Of a stretch of 64,000 bases of DNA, positions 16,573-25,403 are shown in pieces. The position numbers were made by a program, and so were the translations under genes. Below the pieces are notes generated by a model. It was not told the DNA's origin, ran no database searches, and saw only the letters and a program-made list of their open reading frames with translations. Source of the stretch: Ruania albidiflava DSM 18029 (GTDB lineage: Bacteria > Actinomycetota > Actinomycetes > Actinomycetales > Beutenbergiaceae); contig NZ_ATWL01000006.1 in NCBI RefSeq assembly GCF_000421225.1, positions 1 through 64,000 of the forward strand. The letters are read 5' to 3'. Position 1 is the first letter of the stretch, and the number at the start of each line of letters is the position of its first letter.

Positions 16573-17724
16573 TCAGGACCTCCTTGCCAGGCTGAGAGCA
16601 CGGTCCACCACACCGGTCCAGTCGTGGTGGCGGACCATCTCCTGCCGGCCGGTCTGGCCCAGGTGGTGCCGACGCTCGGGGTCCTGGCGCAGGGCGGTGA
16701 TCGCGTCGGCGAGCTTGCGTGGCTGGCCGGGCTCGACCAGCACGCCGAGGCGGCCGTGGTCGAGCAGGTCGGGGAGGGTGCCGACGGCGCTGGCTACGGT
16801 GGGTAGCCCGGCCGCCAGGTATTCGTAGAGCTTCAGTGGGGAGAAGTAGAAGTCGCCATCGGCAGGGTAGGGCGCCACGGCCACGTGCATCCGGTGCAGC
16901 TGGGAGGGGATGTCCGCGGGGTCGAGCGCGCCGGTGGCCTCGATGGCGTCGACGATGCCGAGCTGCTCGGCCCGGGCCACCAGCGCCTCCCGCTCGGGTC
17001 CGTCGCCGACGAGCAGCAGCCGGTAGCCGGGGTCGTCGGCGAGCACCAGGGCGAGCGCGTCGAGCAGGATGGGCAGGCCGTGCCAGGGCTTGAGCGTGCC
17101 GACGAAGCCGATTGTGAACGGCTCGGACGGCGGCGGTGGGCCGGGGGTGATGCGGGTGGTGTCCACCCCGTTGGCCAGGATGTGCACGCGGGCTGGGTCG
17201 GTGGCGTGCCGGCGGGCCCAGTCTGCTACCGGGTCGCTGACGCACAGGGCGGCTGTGGTCGCGGAGAGGGCGGCAGCGGCGACGCTCTCGGCGCCGGCGC
17301 GGTCCACCAGCACCCGGTGCTCGGCCTGCTCGGCCACCAGCGGAGCGTTCACCTCCAGCAGGTGAGGCACCTGGTGGTCTCGCGCCCAGGCCGAGGCGGC
17401 CCGGCCCCAGAGCGAGTACCGCTCGTAGACCAGGTCCACCCCGGCACTGGCGTGCAGGTGGTCCAGGACCTGGGTGACCTCGGCGTCCGCTTGCTGGGTG
17501 GCGACCTCGCGTGCGGCCGGGTCGGTCTGCCGGGCGCGGGAGACCTGGTGCAGCGGCAGGTCGGCCAGCTGTGGCGGCACCGGGCCCCCGGTGCGGGCGG
17601 TGATCAGCTGTACCTGTTCCCCGCGCCGCTGCAGCGCGGCCAGCACGGCCTGGACGTGCACGGAGGCGCCCTTGCGGCCGAAGACGGGCACCCCGGGGTC
17701 GGTGCAGACGTAGGCGACGGTCAT
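16573..17724 (-). CDS. Glycosyltransferase family 4 enzyme
   Basis: 383-residue GT-B fold protein. The N-terminal acceptor domain starts AYVCTDPGVPVFGRKGASVHVQAVLAAL. The donor domain has FTIGFVGTLKPWHGLPILLDAL, LLLVGDGPEREAL, and the GT4 EX7E-type region FSPLKLYEYLAAGLPTVAS, retaining the second Glu in KLYEYLA. Predicted retaining transferase using a nucleotide sugar in the cytoplasm. The stop is three bases before the ABC exporter start; the start overlaps the upstream glycosyltransferase by one base (TGATG). Confidence 0.92.
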   Translation of the reverse strand: MTVAYVCTDPGVPVFGRKGASVHVQAVLAALQRRGEQVQLITARTGGPVPPQLADLPLHQVSRARQTDPAAREVATQQADAEVTQVLDHLHASAGVDLVYERYSLWGRAASAWARDHQVPHLLEVNAPLVAEQAEHRVLVDRAGAESVAAAALSATTAALCVSDPVADWARRHATDPARVHILANGVDTTRITPGPPPPSEPFTIGFVGTLKPWHGLPILLDALALVLADDPGYRLLLVGDGPEREALVARAEQLGIVDAIEATGALDPADIPSQLHRMHVAVAPYPADGDFYFSPLKLYEYLAAGLPTVASAVGTLPDLLDHGRLGVLVEPGQPRKLADAITALRQDPERRHHLGQTGRQEMVRHHDWTGVVDRALSLARRS

Positions 17725-18944
17725 CAGATCAGCTCCGCGGTCAGGTCAGCGCCGGTGAGCAGGTCCCGCAGCTGGGCGCTGGTGCACCTGTCGTCGAACT
17801 CGGTCTCGATCAGGGTGCGGGCGGCGCCGGCGAGCCGCACCCGCAGCTGCTCGTCGGTGAGCAGCCGGTCCAGCTGCTCGGCCAGGGCGAGGTGGTCCCC
17901 CTCCGGGACCAGCAGCCCGGTCTGCTCGTGCTGCAGCACCTCGGGGATCCCGGTGACCGGGGTGGCCACGCACGGGGTGCCCAGGGCCATCGCCTCCAGC
18001 AAGATGGTGGGCAGCCCGTCCCGGTTGCCGTCCTGGCCCACCACACAGGGTGCGGCGAGCGCTCCGGCGCTCTGCACCACCTCGCGCACCCGGTGCTGGG
18101 GCAGCGGACCGAGCAGGCGCACGTGCTGGTGCAGACCGAGCCGGGCGACCTGCTCCCGCAGGGCGGCCTCCAGCTCACCGGTGCCCACCAGGTCCAGCCG
18201 GACCGGGCGACCCTGTGCGGCCAGGTGAGCGACGGCGTCGAGCAGGTGGCCAAAGCCCTTCTTCTCCACCAGGCGGCCCACACCGACGACCACCCGGTCC
18301 CGGTCGACAGGAGCCCGGTAGCCGAACCGGCTCAGGTCCAGGCCGTTGTAGATGCGGTGCACCCGGTCAGCGGCGGCACCGAAGGTGCGCTGCAGGTGGG
18401 CCAGGTTGTAGTCGCTGACCGTGACCACGCTGGTGGCGTCGGCGAGGCGGCGCTCCAGCGCCACCGGGTCGACCGACTCGTGGAAGATGTCCTTGGCGTG
18501 CGCGGTGAAGCTGTACCCGATGCCGGTGATCGCTGCAGCCACGCGCGCCACGGCGGTGGCCACCGAGGCGAAGTGGGCGTGCAGGTGGACCAGGCCGCGC
18601 TCCTGGACAGCCATGGCGAGCTCCAGCGCGGCGACGGCGTCGACGGCCTCGAGCTCGAGCAGGTCACCCAGGTGCACGGACAGGCCCGGGAAGACCTGGT
18701 GCGCACGCTCCAGGCGGTCCCACAGGCCCTGGGCACGCACGTGCCGGCTGAGGTAGCTCACCGGTGCGCGGACCTGGCTGAGGGTCTCGTGGAAGCGCCC
18801 GTCGGCGGGTGGGTGCAGGGAGAGGATCTCCAGGTCCAGGCCGGCTCGCTCCAGGGCGAGCACCTCGTTGACGATGAAGGTCTCGGAGAACCGCGGATAC
18901 ATCTTGGTGACGTAGCCGATCCGCATCTGGTCAGACGGCAGCAT
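17724..18944 (-). CDS. Glycosyltransferase family 4 enzyme (colanic-acid type)
   Basis: 406 residues. It opens MRIGYVTKMYPRFSETFIVNEVLALERAGLDLEILSL, the pattern of colanic acid/exopolysaccharide GT4 enzymes. The donor domain shows VVGVGRLVEKKGFGHLLDAV, RLDLVGTGELEAAL and the catalytic DGLPTILLEAMALGTPCVAT. The ATG at 18944 is preferred, since GGAGG lies nine bases upstream, whereas the internal ATG at 18926 has no ribosome site. This start overlaps the upstream gene by 14 bases. Predicted cytosolic or membrane-peripheral sugar transfer in the glycan operon. Confidence 0.92.
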   Translation of the reverse strand: MLPSDQMRIGYVTKMYPRFSETFIVNEVLALERAGLDLEILSLHPPADGRFHETLSQVRAPVSYLSRHVRAQGLWDRLERAHQVFPGLSVHLGDLLELEAVDAVAALELAMAVQERGLVHLHAHFASVATAVARVAAAITGIGYSFTAHAKDIFHESVDPVALERRLADATSVVTVSDYNLAHLQRTFGAAADRVHRIYNGLDLSRFGYRAPVDRDRVVVGVGRLVEKKGFGHLLDAVAHLAAQGRPVRLDLVGTGELEAALREQVARLGLHQHVRLLGPLPQHRVREVVQSAGALAAPCVVGQDGNRDGLPTILLEAMALGTPCVATPVTGIPEVLQHEQTGLLVPEGDHLALAEQLDRLLTDEQLRVRLAGAARTLIETEFDDRCTSAQLRDLLTGADLTAELI

Positions 18945-20241
18945 GGTGTTCGGCCTCCACGTGGTGGTCGGTGAGCAGGGCTTCGGCACGCTGACGCAGG
19001 TGGACCAGGCCGTCCAGGTCGATCTGGCCGAGCATGCGTCGTGGTCGGGTGACGGTCCGGGACAGCCAGGTGCCGATCCGTGCCGGGCTGAGGTCGTCCG
19101 GGTGCAGCGTGTCCACCCACCCGACCTGGGCGAGGGCGGCGGCGCGCACCGCCTGCTCCAGCCGGGGCACGGTGCGGGGGACGACCAGTGCCGGGCAGCG
19201 GGCGGCGAGCAGCTCGCAGACCGAGTTGTAACCGCCCATGGTCACCGCGGCCCTGGCGCCGGCTACGAGCTCGTGGGTGCGGTCGGTGAAGCCGTGCACG
19301 ACCAGCTCCGGGCGGGTGCTGGCGGTCTCCGCCAGGCTGCGGCGCCGCTGCTGGCTCATGTACGGCCCGGTGACCAGCACACCGTGGTGGCCGGCGGGCA
19401 GGGGGCTGGCCACGAACGCCTCGGCCAGCGCCGCACCGTCCTGCCCACCACCGACCAGGCAGAGGACGTAGGGGCCGGTCGGCACCAGCGGCTGGTCCTC
19501 GACACCGCCGGGGCGGCTGCGCGGGGGGCGGTAGTCGGGGCGATGGTCGGCGAGGTAGCCGGTGTAGACGAGCTTGCGGCGCACGGCCCAGGGCCAGTCG
19601 TAGGCGGCCGCGGCGTCGAACACCTGCGGGTCGCCGTAGACCCACACCTCGTCGTAGTAGTCCTGGATCGCCGCCGTGGTGCCGGTGGCCTCCCACTCCT
19701 GCACTGTGGCCGCCGGGGAGTCGAGCACGTCCCGCAGCCCGAGCACCACAGTGGTGCTGGTGCCACGCAGCGCGCGCAGCGCCAGGTCCAGCTCGCCGTG
19801 CACACCGCGCACCGCCTTGTCCACCACGAACAGGTCGGGTGCGAAGGCGTCCAGGGCTGCTGCCACGATCTGGCCACGTACGCCCAGCACCTCGGTCAGG
19901 GGGAGGCCCAGGGTCTTCGGCCGGTAGCTGCCGGTGACGTCCTTGTGCAGCGTCGGCAGGGTGACGATCTCGGTGTTCGCCGGCAGCGGGAGGGCCGCGG
20001 CCTCCGGGGCGCCGGTGAGCAGCAGCACGTCGGTGGCCGGGTCGGACTCGACCAGCGCGGAGGCGATGGAGATGTTCCGCCGCACGTGCCCCAGCCCCTG
20101 GGTGTCGTGGGAGTAGAGCGCGATGCGTCGTCGCGGCACTCCCAGCTCTGCATGCAGCACGAGGAACCTCCGGGTCGCCGATACGGCCGCTGCGCGACCT
20201 CCTGTGCCGACGAGGGTTGCGAGCGTGGATGAGGTGCCCAT
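18931..20241 (-). CDS. MurG-like predicted glycosyltransferase (COG4671 type)
   Basis: 436 residues, first gene of the operon. After ~30 variable residues it reads RIALYSHDTQGLGHVRRNISIASALV, the signature of the COG4671/GT28-like group. Other landmarks are VLCLVGGGQDGAALAEAF and, in the donor site, AAVTMGGYNSVCELLAARCPALVVPR (G-G-YNS-E, like MurG-type UDP-sugar sites). The acceptor is unknown. No strong ribosome site precedes the ATG at 20241. It is divergent from the GntR gene, and its promoter must lie within the 100-base gap that also carries the GntR operator. Confidence 0.85.
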   Translation of the reverse strand: MGTSSTLATLVGTGGRAAAVSATRRFLVLHAELGVPRRRIALYSHDTQGLGHVRRNISIASALVESDPATDVLLLTGAPEAAALPLPANTEIVTLPTLHKDVTGSYRPKTLGLPLTEVLGVRGQIVAAALDAFAPDLFVVDKAVRGVHGELDLALRALRGTSTTVVLGLRDVLDSPAATVQEWEATGTTAAIQDYYDEVWVYGDPQVFDAAAAYDWPWAVRRKLVYTGYLADHRPDYRPPRSRPGGVEDQPLVPTGPYVLCLVGGGQDGAALAEAFVASPLPAGHHGVLVTGPYMSQQRRRSLAETASTRPELVVHGFTDRTHELVAGARAAVTMGGYNSVCELLAARCPALVVPRTVPRLEQAVRAAALAQVGWVDTLHPDDLSPARIGTWLSRTVTRPRRMLGQIDLDGLVHLRQRAEALLTDHHVEAEHHAAV

Positions 20242-20299
20242 GAACAGATGATGAGAGCCCTCTCATGTTCCGGGATTGACACCACGCCCCCAACGTGTC

Positions 20300-20323
20300 A
20301 CTGTACTAAGCACTTAATACAGT
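20300..20323. promoter_or_regulatory. Palindromic operator upstream of gntR (YtrA type)
   Basis: A 24-base near-perfect palindrome with half sites ACTGTAcTAAG and CTTAaTACAGT; only two base pairs break symmetry. It lies 19 bases before the GntR ATG and between two divergent operons. YtrA-family repressors recognise GTA-rich/TAC palindromes of this kind and usually autoregulate, so this is the likely binding site. It may also affect the divergent glycosyltransferase operon. Confidence 0.7.
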
Positions 20324-20342
20324 CATACGCGAGGAGCCGCCC

Positions 20343-20744
20343 ATGGAGTTCGACACCAGCTCCCCCATCTGGGGACAGCTCGTGGCCGAGTTCTCCCGGC
20401 GGATCGTCACCAGCCAGTGGCCACCAGGCGGACGGATCGCCGGGGTGCGCGAGCTGGCCGCTGAGCTCGGGGTGAACCCGAACACGGTGCAGCGGGCGCT
20501 GGCCGAGCTGGAGCGACAAGAGCTCTGCCGGTCAGAACGGACCGCGGGTCGGTTCGTCACCACCGACGCCGACCGGATCGACGCACTGCGCGCCGAGCTC
20601 GCCGAAGGAGCGGCGGACGACTTCGTCCGCCGCGCCCGCGGTCTGGGCATGGCAGCGGACCAGGCACGACGACTGATCGAGGAGAGATGGACCCATGACG
20701 ACGACATCACCGACCTGGCAGGAGCAACTGGCCATGACCGATGA
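20343..20744 (+). CDS. GntR-family regulator, YtrA subfamily
   Basis: 133 residues, the short YtrA type with only the winged helix-turn-helix (SSPIWGQLVAEFSRRIVTSQWPPGGRIAGVRELAAELGVNPNTVQRALAELER) and a brief C-terminal helical tail rather than an effector domain. Ribosome site GAGGAG lies eight bases before the ATG. First gene of an operon with an ABC ATPase and permease, the standard YtrA arrangement, in which the repressor answers cell-envelope stress or peptide antibiotics. Confidence 0.92.
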   Translation: MEFDTSSPIWGQLVAEFSRRIVTSQWPPGGRIAGVRELAAELGVNPNTVQRALAELERQELCRSERTAGRFVTTDADRIDALRAELAEGAADDFVRRARGLGMAADQARRLIEERWTHDDDITDLAGATGHDR

Positions 20745-21438
20745 GGACGCGCTGGTCAGTGTGCGTGGCCTGACCGTCCGCTACGGCATGCAGGTCGCGC
20801 TTGACCGGCTCGACCTGGACCTGCCTGCCGGCCGCATCGTCGGGCTGCTCGGCGAGAACGGCTGCGGCAAGTCCACTCTGCTCAAGGTGCTCGCCGGGGT
20901 GTACGCCGACCACACCGGCGACGTCCGCCTGGCCGGGCACCGACCGGGGCCGGAGTCGAAGGCGCTGGTGAGCTACCTACCGGACCAGAGCTCGCTGCCG
21001 GACCGGGCCCGGGTGAGCTACTGCCTCGGCCTGTTCGAGGACTTCTACGCCGACTTCGACCGGCAGAAGGCCACCGACCTGATCGACTTCTTCGGCCTGG
21101 ACAGCCAGATGCGCCTGAAGGAGATGTCCAAGGGTATGCGGGAGAAGGTGCAGATCTCCTTGGCGATGGCCCGCCGAGCCCGGGTGTTCCTGCTGGACGA
21201 GCCGATCTCCGGCGTCGACCCGGCCGCCCGCGAAGGCATCCTGGACGGCATCCTGCGCGGCCTCGAAGCAGACTCTCTGCTGCTGGTCGCCACCCACCTG
21301 GTGCACGACCTGGAGACCGCCCTGGACTCAGTGGTGATGATGCGCCACGGCCGGGTGCTGCTCACCGGTGAGGTGGACGACCTGCGCGCCGAGCACGGCG
21401 CCAGCCTCGAACAGATCTTCCGAAAGGTGTACCGCTGA
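20734..21438 (+). CDS. ABC transporter ATP-binding protein (YtrB-like)
   Basis: 234 residues from this start. Walker A is GENGCGKSTLL, the signature is unusual (EMSKGMREKVQISLAMAR instead of LSGGQ, as in YtrB/EcsA-like ATPases), Walker B is RVFLLDEPISGVD, and the switch His is ATHLVHD. Two ATGs are possible: 20695 (13 residues longer, AGGAG ten bases away) and 20734 (AGGAG nine bases away). The latter is chosen because homologues begin just before the LVSVRGLTVRYG strand. It overlaps gntR and is followed by the permease through a TGATG junction. Confidence 0.88.
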   Translation: MTDEDALVSVRGLTVRYGMQVALDRLDLDLPAGRIVGLLGENGCGKSTLLKVLAGVYADHTGDVRLAGHRPGPESKALVSYLPDQSSLPDRARVSYCLGLFEDFYADFDRQKATDLIDFFGLDSQMRLKEMSKGMREKVQISLAMARRARVFLLDEPISGVDPAAREGILDGILRGLEADSLLLVATHLVHDLETALDSVVMMRHGRVLLTGEVDDLRAEHGASLEQIFRKVYR

Positions 21439-22262
21439 TGTTCACGCTGCTCAAGCACGAGTTCCTCCGCACCCGCGACATGCTCGCCCTGGTGGCCGGG
21501 GTCGCAGTGCTGCTCGCCCTCGCGGGCACGCTGCTGGTTGCCACCGGCGTGCCGATCCTCGCGTCGGTCGGGCTGGTCGCCGGTCTGGCTGCCGTCTTCG
21601 GCCTGGTCCCGGCAGCACAGCTCATGCTGACGGTGACCTACTGGCGCTCCAGCTACGGCCGCACCGGGTACCTGACCCAGACCCTGCCGCTGCGGGGCTC
21701 GACCATCTACTGGTCGAAGCTGCTCTGGGCCTGGCTGGTCTCCCTGGTCGCAGCCGCGCTGAGCGTGGGCATGGTGCTTGCGGCAGCACCGGTGGTCTCC
21801 GGCGCTACCGGCGGTCAGACCGACGCACTGTTCACGACGTTGCGGCAGGGCTGGGCGCAGCTGGGCGAGCTGGCGCCCGGCTGGGGAGTCCCCAGCGCAC
21901 TCGCCGCATTCGTGGTGATGATCCTCATCTGGCCCACGCAGTACTTCTTCGCCGCCTCGATCGGTAGCCAGTCCCCGTTGAACCGGTTGGGCATCGGCGG
22001 TCCGGTGCTGGTCTGGCTCGGTCTCTACCTGGCCGTGCAGGTGATCACGTTCGCGTCCTTCGCGGTGGTCCCGCTGGCCATCGGCATGGACGGCGACCGG
22101 CTGGGAGTGGTGCCCTTCAACCTGTTCGCCGAGATCGCAGCCGGCACCAGCAACACCGCCGAGGTGATGCCGGTGGGGTTCCTGCCCGGACTGCTGGCGG
22201 TCTCCGCCGTGTGCATCGCCTGGAGCGTGCGCTCCTGGAACCGGCGGGTGTCGCTGGTCTGA
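21438..22262 (+). CDS. ABC transporter permease of the GntR operon
   Basis: 274 residues with six predicted membrane helices: LALVAGVAVLLALAGTLLVA, SVGLVAGLAAVFGLV, WAWLVSLVAAALSVGMVLA, LAAFVVMILIWPTQYFFAAS, VLVWLGLYLAVQVITFASFAV and a final GLLAVSAVCIAWSV. A cytoplasmic loop reads YWRSSYGRTGYLTQTLPLRGS, typical of ABC-2-like export permeases that remodel the Gly-Tyr-Leu-T-LP segment. Start codon overlaps the ATPase stop (TGATG). The complex probably exports or senses an envelope-active compound; the substrate cannot be inferred. Confidence 0.85.
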   Translation: MFTLLKHEFLRTRDMLALVAGVAVLLALAGTLLVATGVPILASVGLVAGLAAVFGLVPAAQLMLTVTYWRSSYGRTGYLTQTLPLRGSTIYWSKLLWAWLVSLVAAALSVGMVLAAAPVVSGATGGQTDALFTTLRQGWAQLGELAPGWGVPSALAAFVVMILIWPTQYFFAASIGSQSPLNRLGIGGPVLVWLGLYLAVQVITFASFAVVPLAIGMDGDRLGVVPFNLFAEIAAGTSNTAEVMPVGFLPGLLAVSAVCIAWSVRSWNRRVSLV

Positions 22263-22427
22263 ACCAGCCAGCGCCAGCGGACCAGTGGACGTGGTCGTCG
22301 AGCACAGCGGGCAGATGGTCGTTCCGCGCACGCACCTGGCTGTCGACAGGTCGAGGGTGCGTGCTCTGCCACGACGCCCAGGTTCTGCCCAGGTGGCACC
22401 CAGGAAGGCGCGTTACGTTCGAGGAAC

Positions 22428-23567
22428 GTGACCAGCCCGACCGCCACCACTGCACGCCCGCGCACCCCCGCCCGGCCGGGGGTGCGGCTGCGGGCGATGG
22501 ATGCGCTGCGCCTGCTCGCCGCGCTGGCGGTGGTGCTGTTCCACTTCACCACGCGCGACCATGGCCGGTGGGGCGCCCAGCTGCCGCACGAGCTGTTCCC
22601 GGCGCTGTCCCACGTGGTCCGGTACGGCTACGCCGGGGTGCACCTGTTCTTCACCATCAGCGGGTTCGTGATCCTGATGTCGGTGTGGGGCCGCAGCCCG
22701 CGACAGTTCGTCGCCTCCCGGATCAGCCGGCTCTACCCGGCGTTCTGGGTAGCGGTGCTCGCCACGGCGACGTTGCGCTGGGCCTGGCCGGCGTTCTCCG
22801 ACCGCAGCATCGGGGAGGTGCTGGCGAACCTCACCATGTTCCACGAACCGTTCGGGATACCGAGCGTGGACGGCGTGTACTGGACGTTGTGGGTGGAGAT
22901 GCAGTTCTACCTGCTGATGCTCGTGATGGCGTTCCTGGGCATCACCCGACGGCGGGTGCTGGCTGTGGCGTTCGCCCTCCCGCTGGTCTGCACGGCCCTG
23001 GTGATGACCGTGCCGCACGTGGACGCCCGAGCCACGGCACTGAGCTGGGCGCCGCTGTTCGCGGCCGGGATGGTGCTGTACGTCATCTATCGGGACGGGC
23101 ACAGCTGGCAGCGGTGGGCACTGGTGGGGCTGAACGCTGCCCAGGCGATGGTGATCGGTGCGACGCACAAGATCGACGTGATCGACGCCGTCGCCAGTGG
23201 TGAGCACACCTCCGCGCTGCTCTTCAGCCTGGTGGTGCTGGGCACCATCGCGGCAGTGGCGGCTGTCGCCCTGGTGCCGGCGGTCCGGGACCTGGACTGG
23301 CGGGTGCTGACGTTCCTGGGCGCGCTCACCTATCCGCTCTACCTGTTGCACGAGTACTTCGGCTGGGCGCTGATCCAGGTGCTGCACCCGGTGCTGGGCA
23401 AGTGGCTGACCCTCACCGCGGCCGTGGTCCTCTCGCTGCTGATGGCGTGGTTGGTGCACCGCTTCGTGGAGCAGCCGGTGCACCGGCCGTTGCGGAAGGC
23501 GCTCGAAGGGGTCGGCCCGCACCTCGGTGAAGACCGGGCTACTCGCCGGTACCCAGCCGCCCGGTGA
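22428..23567 (+). CDS. Acyltransferase 3 family membrane protein
   Basis: 379 residues with about ten helices. The N-terminal acyltransferase-3 motif reads RLRAMDALRLLAALAVVLFHF, containing the conserved R/D and the catalytic His region, followed by GYAGVHLFFTISGFVI. Later blocks are SRISRLYPAFWVAV and VYWTLWVEMQFYLLML (W-E-Q-F motif), and it ends in a short basic tail. Such proteins O-acylate sugars, lipids or glycans at the membrane. The start is GTG at 22428 with a close AGGAAC. It stands alone, with its 3' end overlapping the convergent SulP gene by 29 bases. Confidence 0.9.
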   Translation: MTSPTATTARPRTPARPGVRLRAMDALRLLAALAVVLFHFTTRDHGRWGAQLPHELFPALSHVVRYGYAGVHLFFTISGFVILMSVWGRSPRQFVASRISRLYPAFWVAVLATATLRWAWPAFSDRSIGEVLANLTMFHEPFGIPSVDGVYWTLWVEMQFYLLMLVMAFLGITRRRVLAVAFALPLVCTALVMTVPHVDARATALSWAPLFAAGMVLYVIYRDGHSWQRWALVGLNAAQAMVIGATHKIDVIDAVASGEHTSALLFSLVVLGTIAAVAAVALVPAVRDLDWRVLTFLGALTYPLYLLHEYFGWALIQVLHPVLGKWLTLTAAVVLSLLMAWLVHRFVEQPVHRPLRKALEGVGPHLGEDRATRRYPAAR

Positions 23568-25059
23568 GCGGGCGGTGCCAGGCGAGGCTGGCCTCGTTCA
23601 ACCCGACGATCTCCACCTTCTTTCCCTTCTGGGCGTACTTCAGCTCGATGGCGTCCAAAGCAGCCACGGTCGAGGAGTCGTAGATCTGCGACTCGGACAG
23701 GTCGATGATCACGTGCTGCGGGTCGCCGGCGTAGTCGAACTGGTACACCAGGTCGTTGCTGGAGGCGAAGAACAGCACACCTCGGACCGCGTACACGCGG
23801 GTCTCCTCCGCCGGGCGCGTCACGTCGACCACCTCGGTGAAGTGCGCGACCCGACGGGCGAAGAACAGGGTCGCCACGACCACCCCGAGCAGCACCCCGA
23901 TCGCCAGGTTGCTGGTGACCACAGTGGCCACCACGGTCACGACCATGATCACGGTGGCACTCAGCGGCATCCGCCGCAGCGTCGCCGGGTGCACGCTGTG
24001 GAGGTCGAACGTGCCGACCGAGACCATGATCATCACCGCGACCAAGGCAGCCATCGGCATCAGCGCGACCACGTCACCGAGAACGACCACGAGGATGAGC
24101 AGGAACACACCGGCCAAGAACGTGGAGATCCGGGTGCGGGAGCCGGACTGCTTCACGTTGATCATCGTCTGGCCGATCATGGCGCAGCCACCCATGCCGC
24201 CGAACAGGCCGGTGACGATGTTCGCCACGCCCTGGCCCCAGGTCTCCCGGGTCTTGTCGGAGTGGGTGTCGGTGATGTCGTCGACGAGCTTGGCCGTCAT
24301 CAGTGACTCCAGCAGACCCACCACTGCCACGCCCAGCGCCACCGGGCCGATGATCTGCAGCGTCTCGAGGGTGAGCGGCACGTCGGGCCAGAACAGGGTG
24401 GGCAGGCTCTCCGGCAGCTCACCCTGGTCGCCGACGGTCGGCACGTGGATACCCAGCAGCAGGACCACAGCAGTGAGCAGCACGATCGCGACCAGCGGGG
24501 CGGGCACCACCTTGGTGACCTTGGGGAAGAGCACGATGACCAGCACACCGGCTGCCACCAGGGGGTAGACCTGCCACGGGACGTTGACCAGGTGCGGCAG
24601 CTGGGCGATGAAGATGAGGATGGCCAGCGCGTTGACGAACCCGATCATCACGCTGCGCGGGATGAACCGCATCAACCGCGCCACCCCGAGCAGGCCGAGG
24701 ACGATCTGCAGCGCTCCGGCCAGCAGCACGGTCGCGACCAGGTAGTCGAGCCCGTACTGGCGGGTGAGCGGCGCCACCACGAGCGCAACCGCACCGGTGG
24801 CGGCGGAGATCATCGCCCGCCGGCCGCCGGTGAACGCGATGGTCACGGCCATCGTGAACGAGGCGAACAGCCCCACGCGTGGGTCGACGCCGGCGATCAG
24901 CGAGAACGAGATCGCCTCGGGGATCAGCGCGAGCGCGACCACCAGACCGCCGAGCACCTCGGTGCGCAGCATCCGCGGCGAGCGCAGTGCGGCTCGCACC
25001 GAGTGGGCGGGGTGGTCGGTGGGTGGACCCTGCGGCCGCGCTGGGGACCCGGTGGACAT
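23539..25059 (-). CDS. SulP family anion transporter with STAS domain
   Basis: 506 residues. The SulP core starts LRTEVLGGLVVALALIPEAISFSLIAGVDPRVGLFASF, with about 12 helices and the repeated GxN/GGMGGCAMIGQTMINVKQSGSRTRIS segment. A C-terminal STAS domain follows (VYAVRGVLFFASSNDLVYQF ... HVIIDLSESQIYDSSTVAALDAIE). Close relatives transport sulfate or bicarbonate by H+ or Na+ symport; the substrate cannot be fixed from sequence. Start ATG at 25059 with GGAG upstream. It overlaps the acyltransferase tail to tail. Confidence 0.93.
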   Translation of the reverse strand: MSTGSPARPQGPPTDHPAHSVRAALRSPRMLRTEVLGGLVVALALIPEAISFSLIAGVDPRVGLFASFTMAVTIAFTGGRRAMISAATGAVALVVAPLTRQYGLDYLVATVLLAGALQIVLGLLGVARLMRFIPRSVMIGFVNALAILIFIAQLPHLVNVPWQVYPLVAAGVLVIVLFPKVTKVVPAPLVAIVLLTAVVLLLGIHVPTVGDQGELPESLPTLFWPDVPLTLETLQIIGPVALGVAVVGLLESLMTAKLVDDITDTHSDKTRETWGQGVANIVTGLFGGMGGCAMIGQTMINVKQSGSRTRISTFLAGVFLLILVVVLGDVVALMPMAALVAVMIMVSVGTFDLHSVHPATLRRMPLSATVIMVVTVVATVVTSNLAIGVLLGVVVATLFFARRVAHFTEVVDVTRPAEETRVYAVRGVLFFASSNDLVYQFDYAGDPQHVIIDLSESQIYDSSTVAALDAIELKYAQKGKKVEIVGLNEASLAWHRPLTGRLGTGE

Positions 25060-25403
25060 GGGTGGGCTCCGTTCGTCGGTCAGTGGAAGAGGCCGGCGGG
25101 TAGCCGTTCACGCTCGTGCTGGTCGAGCGGGCTGCGAGCGCTGAGCACACACATCGTGTGCTGTCGCAGCGGCAGCAGAGTCTAGTGGCCCGCTGCTGAC
25201 CGCATCCGGGCTGATCAGCCTGCGGACAGCGCGTCGACCTGCAGGCTGCCCACCCAGGATCGGCGCCCGGCACGCGCACCGGACGTCGGGGACATGAGCC
25301 TGCGGGTGGCGCGCTACCAGCAGGCAACCGTGGCAGGCGGTGAAGATGATGGCGGCGATGGGCGTCCGCCACCCGAGCGTCTCGGGCCGGTGCTGGTGCG
25401 GTC
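25060..25403. other. 344-base gap without a convincing gene
   Basis: Between the SulP start and the GNAT stop, both on the minus strand. The frames here lack homology. The only structure seen is a 7-base inverted repeat AGCACAC/GTGTGCT with a 5-base spacer (25144-25162), which could be an operator for the SulP gene. Confidence 0.5.
25144..25162. promoter_or_regulatory. Short inverted repeat upstream of the SulP gene
   Basis: Perfect 7-base arms AGCACAC and GTGTGCT with spacer acatc, 85 bases upstream of the SulP ATG. The size is typical of a dimeric regulator site. No regulator gene is adjacent and function is speculative. Confidence 0.3.
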
